From: Dysgonomonas sp.
GTDB lineage: Bacteria; Bacteroidota; Bacteroidia; Bacteroidales; Dysgonomonadaceae
DNA: 6,614 nt
Assembly: GCA_030151105.1 (NCBI GenBank)
Contig: JASLEN010000299.1
Location: 1 to 6,614 of the forward strand
Direction of reading: 5' to 3'
Within the stretch, counting starts at the first letter, position 1. Each line of letters begins with the position of its first letter. Position numbers and translations under genes: made by a program. A model generated the notes under the pieces. It had not been told where the DNA came from, searched no databases, and saw nothing but the letters and a program-made list of their open reading frames with translations. Below are positions 1 through 4,982 of the stretch, one piece after another.

Positions 1-488
1 ATAGAAAGACCTAATACTATAATAAAGAACACTAGAATTACTGTTGCAAAGGTCGGAATATCATTACCATAAAGAAGAGCATAAATGAGTAAAGCTTCAA
101 ACCCGATCATCAAAAGAGGGATAAAAAAATAGCTTCCTAAGTTCCGTACCAATTTAAAGAACTTATCCATCTTAAACCCAAACACATAAAGCACAATACC
201 TATAAAAGCTAAAAATAGCACCAACCACATAATAAATATGCCAAAGCCCATAATTACCATTTCTCCCGAAAGCTCTAAAGCATCCAATCCTCCTTCGTAC
301 AAAGACGAACTGACAAGAGAAGCCACCTCCGAAAACAAAACCGAAGTTAGTATCACAGCAAATAAAGAAATAACAAAGACAACTAACGAGATATAGCCAA
401 AGCCAATCCAACCTGCATCCTTCCTAGTTTTAAACTTCCAACCTGCCACAACAGAGAATAGCCCAATAATGATTAGAGAAATATCCAT
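1..488 (-). CDS. Integral membrane protein of unknown function (N-terminal part, runs off the left edge)
   Basis: An ATG at 486-488 opens a frame with no stop codon to the window edge, giving 162 codons of a longer protein. I do not recognise the family. The sequence begins MDISLIIIGLFSVVAG and is strongly hydrophobic. Likely membrane segments lie at about residues 2-16, 27-52, 77-104, 119-141 and 146 onward, so at least four or five helices. Short charged turns separate them: KFKTRKD at 18-24 and KMDKFFKLVRN at 106-116 are basic and probably cytoplasmic, while the loop at about 53-76 is acidic. There is no cleavable signal peptide and no catalytic motif is visible. No Shine-Dalgarno precedes the ATG, which is normal for this phylum. 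The gene follows the terminator of the ribosomal-protein operon, so it is probably its own transcription unit. The frame is well supported by length and hydrophobic pattern; the function is open. Confidence 0.8.
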   Translation of the reverse strand, partial: MDISLIIIGLFSVVAGWKFKTRKDAGWIGFGYISLVVFVISLFAVILTSVLFSEVASLVSSSLYEGGLDALELSGEMVIMGFGIFIMWLVLFLAFIGIVLYVFGFKMDKFFKLVRNLGSYFFIPLLMIGFEALLIYALLYGNDIPTFATVILVFFIIVLGLS

Positions 489-513
489 CTTTCAGTTTTA
501 TAAAATTGTCAAA

Positions 514-521
514 CAAATTTA
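514..521 (-). promoter_or_regulatory. Possible -7 promoter element for the membrane protein gene
   Basis: On the minus strand this reads TAAATTTG, which fits the Bacteroidota -7 consensus TAnnTTTG and lies about 25 nt before the ATG of the membrane protein gene, just after the tsf terminator. No TTTG-like -33 element is found 19-21 nt upstream, where the terminator stem lies instead. In AT-rich DNA this eight-base match can arise by chance, so the call is tentative. Confidence 0.25.
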
Positions 522-526
522 CAAAT

Positions 527-558
527 AAAAAAGAGAGTAACCTTTCGATTACTCTCTT
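527..558 (-). terminator. Intrinsic terminator after tsf
   Basis: The arms 531-540 and 549-558 form a perfect 10-bp stem (aagagagtaa / ttactctctt) with an 8-nt loop at 541-548. Read on the minus strand, the stem runs straight into a tract of six T residues (527-532, partly within the stem) followed by ATTTG. It starts 23 nt after the tsf stop codon. A smaller 5-bp hairpin (569-573 with 578-582, loop of four) overlaps the stop codon itself. This is a textbook rho-independent terminator closing the rplM-rpsI-rpsB-tsf unit. The stem is symmetric, but there is no T tract for plus-strand transcription and no plus-strand gene to use it. Confidence 0.88.
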
Positions 559-581
559 CATATCATTTATCTCAAAAGAGA

Positions 582-1406
582 TTATTCAGCGTTCAACGTA
601 AAGCGTTTGAAATCTACTACTTTAAGATCTTTATCTACAGATGCAACATATTGAGCAACTGATTGTTTAGGGTTCTTAATAAAATCTTGTTGTAGAAGAG
701 TGAAATCTTTGTAGAATTTAGTCAATGAACCTTGAGCAATTCTATCCAATAGTTCTTCTGGTTTACCAGCCTCACGAGCTTTTTCTTTCGCTAGAGCCAA
801 CTCTCTTTGTTTGATTTCTTCTGTTACACCAGACTCATCCAATGATACAGGATTCATAGCAGCGATTTGCATTGCAACATCTTTTGCTACCTCAGCGCTA
901 ACACCTGGTTTGTTGAAACCTACAATAGCAGCAAGTTTGTTTCCTGGGTGAATATATGCATATACTGATGGTGCAGAGATAGTTTGCATTGTAGTGATTT
1001 CCATTCTTTCGCCAGAAACACCCATTCTGTAAGCAATAACTTCTTCTACTGATCCACCTTCAATTTTCACAGCTTTCAATGCTTCGATATCTGCTGGTTT
1101 ATTTGCCAAAGTTGCATCAAGAAGAGATTGAGTAAGAGCGATATAATCAGCATTCATAGCTACGAAGTCTGTCTCACAGTTCAATGAAACGATAGCTGCT
1201 GTTTCACCATTTACACCTGCAAGAACACATCCTTCAGCTGCTTCACGATCACCACGTTTTGCAGCAAATGCTTGTCCTTTTTTACGAATTACTTCAATTG
1301 CTTTATCAAAATCACCATTTGCTTCAGTTAAAGCATTTTTACAATCCATCATACCAGCACCAGTCATTGTGCGTAGTTTTTGGATATCAGCCATAGAAAC
1401 TGCCAT
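582..1406 (-). CDS. tsf: Translation elongation factor Ts (EF-Ts)
   Basis: EF-Ts is the cytoplasmic guanine-nucleotide exchange factor that releases GDP from EF-Tu so that it can bind GTP and the next aminoacyl-tRNA. The protein has 274 residues, close to the 283 of E. coli. The N-terminal UBA-like domain (about 5-55) carries the signature LRTMTGAGMMDCKNAL. The core holds CETDFV with Asp80 and Phe81, the pair that in E. coli EF-Ts intrudes into EF-Tu near the Mg2+ site. The end, DFKRFTLNAE, is typical of Bacteroidota. The ATG at 1404-1406 fits family members starting MAV-MADI; Met5 is an alternative start. No Shine-Dalgarno is seen, only an A-rich stretch. The gene lies 124 bp after rpsB, the common rpsB-tsf pairing, with a terminator-like hairpin in the spacer, and is followed by a strong terminator. 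No promoter of its own was recognised. Confidence 0.97.
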   Translation of the reverse strand: MAVSMADIQKLRTMTGAGMMDCKNALTEANGDFDKAIEVIRKKGQAFAAKRGDREAAEGCVLAGVNGETAAIVSLNCETDFVAMNADYIALTQSLLDATLANKPADIEALKAVKIEGGSVEEVIAYRMGVSGERMEITTMQTISAPSVYAYIHPGNKLAAIVGFNKPGVSAEVAKDVAMQIAAMNPVSLDESGVTEEIKQRELALAKEKAREAGKPEELLDRIAQGSLTKFYKDFTLLQQDFIKNPKQSVAQYVASVDKDLKVVDFKRFTLNAE

Positions 1407-1448
1407 GTCTTTTATATTTTATTTGTTATTAATATCGTTTTTAGATAG

Positions 1449-1505
1449 AAAAAGCTAAGAATTAATCTTCAAGGACATAATATTCCGCAGATCAAACTCT
1501 TAGCT
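1449..1505 (-). promoter_or_regulatory. Terminator-like hairpin (candidate attenuator) between rpsB and tsf
   Basis: On the minus strand, the arm at 1489-1505 pairs with the arm at 1453-1468. There are 8 uninterrupted Watson-Crick pairs (AGCUAAGA / UCUUAGCU), then three pairs, one bulged U and five more pairs, making 16 pairs in all including two G-U. The 20-nt loop is 1469-1488. The 3' arm is followed by UUUUC, a short U tract (1449-1453). The structure starts 25 nt after the rpsB stop and ends about 43 nt before the tsf start. It looks like an intrinsic terminator of moderate strength inside the operon, so it may lower tsf transcription relative to rpsB or mark an RNA-processing or 3'-end stabilising site. 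The pairing is seen directly; the regulatory role is inferred. Confidence 0.6.
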
Positions 1506-1530
1506 ATTTCAGTATTTGTTGAAAAAGAGC

Positions 1531-2379
1531 TTATTCAGCGTCCTCGTCTTTTGCAACTTTGCTAAGCACTGCAGCATTCATAGCTTCTTGATCTTCTTTA
1601 GCTACTGATTTTTTTGCTGTTGCTCTAGTTTTACGTTCTCTTTTTGGTGCATCTGCATCATCAGACTCCTCAGTGTTGTCTATTTTTTCTGCTTTGCGTT
1701 CTGCAAGACCAACTTTAACTTCCTCACAGATGTAGCTCATGATTGCATGAATTGAATCAGAAGCGTCATCATTTGCAGGAATTACAAAGTCAACCTCATC
1801 AGGGTTAGAGTTTGTATCTACCATTGCAAACACAGGTATTCCAAGACGTTTTGCCTCTCTGATTGCGATGTGTTCTTTCATGATATCTACCACGAAAAGA
1901 GCAGATGGCAAACGAGTTAGGTCTTGAATAGATCCTAGTGTTTTTTCCAATTTAGCACGTTGACGAGTTACTTGAAGTCTTTCTCTTTTTGAAAGAGTAT
2001 CGAATGTACCGTCTTTAATCATTTTGTCGATTGTTGACATTTTTTTCACTGCCTTACGGATAGTAGGGAAGTTAGTCAACATACCACCTGGCCAACGCTC
2101 AGTAACATATGGCATATTGATGTCTTTTGACAGCTCTGCAACAACATCCTTAGCTTGTTTTTTTGTTGCTACAAATAGAATCTTTCTTCCAGATTTTGCT
2201 ATTTGTTTAAGAGCAGCAGCAGCCTCTTCTGCCAATACCATTGTTTTATAAAGGTCAATGATGTGAATACCATTGCGCTCCATAAAAATATAAGGAGCCA
2301 TTGCTGGATTCCATTTTCTTTTAAGGTGACCAAAGTGTGCACCTGCGTCGATCAGTTGATCAAATTCTAATTTTGCCAT
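1531..2379 (-). CDS. rpsB: 30S ribosomal protein S2 (uS2)
   Basis: S2 is a late-assembling protein of the small subunit that sits between its head and body and helps to dock S1 and mRNA. Family signatures are in order: HFGHLKRKWNP at 15-25, the block ERWPGGMLTNF at 94-104, LPSALFVVDI around 157-166, VDTN at 187-190 and IPANDDA at 200-206. At 282 residues it is longer than E. coli S2 (241). The extra length is a low-complexity, charged C-terminal tail from about residue 225, acidic first (NTEESDDADAP), then basic (KRERKTRATAKK), then acidic again; similar tails occur in other Bacteroidales. The ATG at 2377-2379 gives the family-typical MAKLEFDQLIDAGAHFGH. The start region is A-rich without a Shine-Dalgarno. 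It lies 195 bp after rpsI behind a leader able to fold, and 124 bp before tsf. Confidence 0.97.
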   Translation of the reverse strand: MAKLEFDQLIDAGAHFGHLKRKWNPAMAPYIFMERNGIHIIDLYKTMVLAEEAAAALKQIAKSGRKILFVATKKQAKDVVAELSKDINMPYVTERWPGGMLTNFPTIRKAVKKMSTIDKMIKDGTFDTLSKRERLQVTRQRAKLEKTLGSIQDLTRLPSALFVVDIMKEHIAIREAKRLGIPVFAMVDTNSNPDEVDFVIPANDDASDSIHAIMSYICEEVKVGLAERKAEKIDNTEESDDADAPKRERKTRATAKKSVAKEDQEAMNAAVLSKVAKDEDAE

Positions 2380-2415
2380 TTTATTTTGTTCGTTTACTTT
2401 CTTTTTCTGTTAGCG

Positions 2416-2504
2416 AATTATTAGGTAGCCTTCTAATATTATTTTATTCAGAGTCCTAATAATTTAGATACTAAACGTAATTTAAGTAGATGAATCGAGT
2501 CATC
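2416..2504 (-). promoter_or_regulatory. Foldable leader RNA upstream of rpsB
   Basis: The 195-bp rpsI-rpsB spacer holds nested inverted repeats. A perfect 10-bp stem joins 2455-2464 to 2416-2425 (minus strand AAUUAUUAGG / CCUAAUAAUU). Inside it, 2450-2452 and 2445-2448 pair with 2432-2434 and 2435-2438 around one bulged base and a 6-nt loop. Further upstream is a 5-bp hairpin, 2500-2504 with 2489-2493. The main stem ends 36 nt before the rpsB ATG and has no U tract, so it is not a terminator. S2 represses its own mRNA through a leader structure in gammaproteobacteria; a comparable role here is inference. The stem is AU-rich and may be only moderately stable. Confidence 0.45.
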
Positions 2505-2574
2505 ATTCTATCTATATCGTTTGAATTTTTAAGCAGCAAATGCTGATAAGTATTCTTGATATAAAATATCCAAA

Positions 2575-2961
2575 TTAACGTTTTGAGAATTGAAATTTCC
2601 TTCTAGCACCTGGTTGTCCTGGTTTTTTACGCTCAACAACACGAGGGTCACGAGTCATAAATCCTTCAGCTCTTAGTGCTGGTTTGTCTTCTGGATTAAT
2701 TTTAACTAGTGCACGAGCGATTCCTAGACGAGCAGCTTCTGCTTGTCCTGTAAATCCTCCACCATTAAGATTTATTTTGATATCGTATTTTCCTACAACG
2801 TCTAATTTAGCTAGAGGTTGTTTTACTACAAATTGAAGAATTGAAGAAGGGAAATAATTTTCTAGTTCTCTTTTGTTGATAACAATTTTACCAGTTCCCT
2901 CACTTACATATACGCGAGCTATTGCAGCTTTACGTCTTCCGATTGCATTGATTACTTCCAT
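2575..2961 (-). CDS. rpsI: 30S ribosomal protein S9 (uS9)
   Basis: S9 lies in the head of the small subunit; its extended C-terminal tail reaches the P site and its last Arg contacts the anticodon stem-loop of P-site tRNA. The 128 residues match the family length (130 in E. coli). Visible signatures are GRRKAAIARV at 8-17, GGGFTGQAEA at 67-76, RALVKINP at 83-90, and the basic end ERKKPGQPGARRK-FQFSKR that closes on the expected Lys-Arg. The ATG at 2959-2961 gives MEVINAIGRRK, as in other Bacteroidales. It follows rplM by 5 bp, so the two genes are cotranscribed and may be translationally coupled, the usual rplM-rpsI pair. Downstream, a small 4-bp hairpin (2534-2545) lacks a U tract, so transcription probably continues into rpsB. 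Confidence 0.98.
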   Translation of the reverse strand: MEVINAIGRRKAAIARVYVSEGTGKIVINKRELENYFPSSILQFVVKQPLAKLDVVGKYDIKINLNGGGFTGQAEAARLGIARALVKINPEDKPALRAEGFMTRDPRVVERKKPGQPGARRKFQFSKR

Positions 2962-2966
2962 TGTTA

Positions 2967-3422
2967 TTATTTAAGTGAGTTAATATCTATAGTTTTTGGT
3001 TGTTGTGCTTCATGATTGTGTTTTGCACCTTCATACACATAGCAGTTTTTCAAAAGAGCTGCACCTAAAATATTTCTAGGTAACATTCCTTTTACAACTT
3101 GCAATACCAAACGGTCTGCACCTTTTTCTAACAATTTCTCAGCAGTAATCGAACGTTGTCCTCCTGGATAACCTGTATATTTTAGATATACACGATCTTG
3201 CCATTTTTTTCCTGTCAACACCACTTTCTCTGCATTGATAATAATCACATTATCTCCACAGTCAACATGAGGTGTAAAGTTTGGCTTATACTTTCCTCTC
3301 AGAAGTTTAGCCACTTTAGACGCCATACGTCCTAAAGTTTGCCCCTCAGCATCTACAACAACCCACTCTTTGTTAGCAGTTGCACTATTTGCTGATACGG
3401 TTTTGTAACTTAAAGTATTCAC
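2967..3422 (-). CDS. rplM: 50S ribosomal protein L13 (uL13), GTG start
   Basis: L13 is an early-assembling protein of the large subunit that binds 23S rRNA. The 151 residues fit the family, with WVVVDAEGQTLGRMAS at 20-35, HVDCGDNVIIINAEKV at 52-67, GYPGG at 84-88 and the L13 signature VKGMLPRN at 110-117. Translation must begin at the GTG at 3420-3422: the codon directly before it in frame (3423-3425) is TAA, and the first residues NTLSYKT match the usual MDTLSYKT start of Bacteroidales L13. No Shine-Dalgarno is present; the upstream bases are AU-only and could form a weak 5-bp hairpin (3425-3439). This is the first gene of the rplM-rpsI-rpsB-tsf unit, behind a recognisable promoter and a leader of about 125 nt. 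In E. coli L13 represses its own operon; whether that holds here is unknown. Confidence 0.97.
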   Translation of the reverse strand: MNTLSYKTVSANSATANKEWVVVDAEGQTLGRMASKVAKLLRGKYKPNFTPHVDCGDNVIIINAEKVVLTGKKWQDRVYLKYTGYPGGQRSITAEKLLEKGADRLVLQVVKGMLPRNILGAALLKNCYVYEGAKHNHEAQQPKTIDINSLK

Positions 3423-3473
3423 TTATTAATTCAATTAATTTGGTTAATGATTTCGATTCACCTCAATACTTCA

Positions 3474-3493
3474 CTTATCGAACTAAGGATAAG
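3474..3493 (-). promoter_or_regulatory. Hairpin in the rplM leader
   Basis: Within the leader between the promoter and the rplM start, 3488-3493 and 3474-3479 form a 6-bp stem (minus strand CUUAUC / GAUAAG) with an 8-nt loop. A second, 5-bp stem (UUACG / CGUAA) lies nearer the 5' end of the transcript, at about 3525-3542. Neither has a U tract. A leader this long ahead of an L13 gene could serve autogenous control, but stems this short also arise by chance. Confidence 0.3.
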
Positions 3494-3552
3494 ACAAGCT
3501 CCATACTGCTGCAAATCAATTTTTTACGCTTTTCTTCGTAATAATCGGCACG

Positions 3553-3583
3553 CAAAGATACAATTAATCTCTAAATTGGCAAA
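3553..3583 (-). promoter_or_regulatory. Bacteroidota-type sigma-ABfr promoter of the rplM operon
   Basis: On the minus strand a TTTG (3580-3583, preceded by another T) is followed after exactly 19 nt by TATCTTTG (3553-3560). This matches the primary-sigma consensus of Bacteroidota, TTTG-N19-21-TAnnTTTG, at both elements and in spacing. The transcription start should fall near 3545-3549, giving an rplM leader of about 125 nt. It sits 35 nt after the stop codon of the GH57 gene and is the most convincing promoter in the window. Confidence 0.85.
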
Positions 3584-3617
3584 AGAAATAACTACAAAAC
3601 ACTTAAGGACTTTCACC

Positions 3618-4967
3618 TTACTTCACCTTTTCTTTTGGTTTCTTCGTTTTAGGAGTTGCTCCTATCTCTTTGACACTATCATTATGAGCACTTGTTTTTT
3701 CTAATTCCTTCAATTCTTTTTTGAGCCTATTTATTTCATCAGCCTGATTATGAATAGTTATCAGCAGCGAGTTAAGCTCCTCTGTTTCAATACTACTTGG
3801 AAACTCTGCTTCTACACGTTCTTTAAAATCACTTAGAGCATTCATGTAGATACTGAAAGCCTCATAGGGAGATGCATATGGGCTAAATGGCAAAGCACTC
3901 TTAGTTCCCATATAATAAAAATGGTCGCTACATTGCAAATAGAGCCAATCTTGAATCAACGCCCTTGAACTACTCAAACGTACTCTTTCACTCAATTGAT
4001 AGAGTGCATGGAAAGCTTCTTGCTGCAAAGAATTCCCCAACCATGCTGATGTATCTCTCTCCTCATCTACCCACGATACTGGATGATCTGACACCGAAAT
4101 CATATCAATAGCAGCTTGCTCGGCAATAATTTCAGAAGGAGTACCAAATCGAATATTATATTGCTCTGCAAAACGAGGAAGAGCTTTCATAAAATCAAAA
4201 ATTCCCGAACTCTTTTTCTGAAAATTACCTAAAACCTCATAATTCATAAAGAGGTTAAACACCTTCTCTTCTTTTGGAGCTTCTGCAATCCACCTCATAT
4301 ACTTGTCAGCTGTCAAAGGATATTCATCCCAAGTATAATTCGAAAAACGAGTAGCCATATCTTCACTAAACTTACTATTTCTTAAAAGCAACTTTAGCTT
4401 TGGAGCAGCAGCTGATTGATAAACATAATTAGGACTTTTCCATCCCAAAAGATGTTTAGCCCCCTCCATCACAACTCCATTGAATCCCATAGCTTGTATT
4501 TGCTGTGCAATTTCGTCTGAATATATCAACTCTGTATTCCTAAAAATTTTAGGACGCAAACCAAAGAGGTTTTCTATTTTATCATCATGCTCTTTGACCT
4601 GAGTAGCAAATTCTTCAGGATCAATTAACGAAGATAAAGAGTGAGCTTGGGTTTCAGACAGAAACTCCACACAACCAGTATCAGCCAATTGTCTAAACCC
4701 TTCTATCACTTCAGGTGCGTAAAACTCCATCTGATCGAGCGCTACACCCGAAATAGAAAATGCAACTTTAAATTTCCCTTCATTCTCTTGAATCATCTCC
4801 AATAGAAGTCTATTTGCTGGGACAAATGACACTTCTGCCATCTGACGCATCACATCTTCATTGGCATAATCATCATAATAGTAATGATCGTTACCTATAT
4901 TAAAAAAACGATATTGTTTCAATCGCTGCGGTTGATGTATTTGAAAGTAAAAACAGATTGTCTTCAT
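3618..4967 (-). CDS. GH57 alpha-amylase-family protein with an altered catalytic Asp
   Basis: This 449-residue cytoplasmic protein (no signal peptide) belongs to glycoside hydrolase family 57, which acts on alpha-1,4/1,6-glucans. Region I is the HQP motif at 11-13 in YFQIHQPQR. Glu146 in FRNTELIYSDE sits at the nucleophile position. The block LFMNYEVLG at 239-247 aligns with the family pattern MDYETFG, so Asn242 (codon AAT, 4242-4244) replaces the catalytic acid/base Asp. GH57 alpha-amylase-like proteins of Bacteroidetes with substituted catalytic residues have been described, so this may be a weakly active or non-hydrolytic member. The C-terminal part is DHFYYM-rich (348-353), followed by a predicted coiled coil at about 395-425 (NQADEINRLKKELKELEK) and a Lys/Pro-rich tail (437-449). 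The ATG at 4965-4967 fits the usual MKTIC start. It lies 15 bp after the glycosyltransferase gene. Family assignment is firm; activity is uncertain. Confidence 0.9.
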   Translation of the reverse strand: MKTICFYFQIHQPQRLKQYRFFNIGNDHYYYDDYANEDVMRQMAEVSFVPANRLLLEMIQENEGKFKVAFSISGVALDQMEFYAPEVIEGFRQLADTGCVEFLSETQAHSLSSLIDPEEFATQVKEHDDKIENLFGLRPKIFRNTELIYSDEIAQQIQAMGFNGVVMEGAKHLLGWKSPNYVYQSAAAPKLKLLLRNSKFSEDMATRFSNYTWDEYPLTADKYMRWIAEAPKEEKVFNLFMNYEVLGNFQKKSSGIFDFMKALPRFAEQYNIRFGTPSEIIAEQAAIDMISVSDHPVSWVDEERDTSAWLGNSLQQEAFHALYQLSERVRLSSSRALIQDWLYLQCSDHFYYMGTKSALPFSPYASPYEAFSIYMNALSDFKERVEAEFPSSIETEELNSLLITIHNQADEINRLKKELKELEKTSAHNDSVKEIGATPKTKKPKEKVK

Positions 4968-4982
4968 GATAGTATTGTATTA

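Noticed and set aside
172..411. A 79-codon minus-strand frame rich in Phe, Cys and Tyr
   Set aside because: It overlaps the 162-codon membrane-protein frame, which begins earlier and remains open to the edge. The odd composition is that of a shifted frame of the same gene.
501..512. TTGACA-like sequence followed by TATAAA before the membrane protein gene
   Set aside because: The two motifs are only about five bases apart, far too close for a sigma70-type promoter.
1490..1500. Minus-strand AGAGTTTGATC, identical to the 5' end of 16S rRNA
   Set aside because: The match stops after 11 bases and lies in one arm of the rpsB-tsf hairpin; no rRNA sequence follows.
2024..2251. Plus-strand ORF of 75 codons
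   Set aside because: Antisense to rpsB, with no recognisable domain; it is a shadow of a conserved coding sequence.
2534..2545. Hairpin CAGC-ATTT-GCTG after rpsI as a terminator
   Set aside because: The stem has only four pairs and the following bases are CTTAAAAATTC rather than a U tract.
2510..2545. Possible promoter in the rpsI-rpsB spacer (TTTG followed by TATAGATA)
   Set aside because: The spacing is right, but the -7 element lacks the TTTG half, so it does not fit the Bacteroidota consensus.
3447..3704. Plus-strand ORF of 85 codons across the GH57-rplM spacer
   Set aside because: It overlaps the GH57 3' end and the rplM promoter in antisense. There is no promoter or start context, and the composition is Phe/Leu/Ser-rich as expected from AT-rich antisense DNA.
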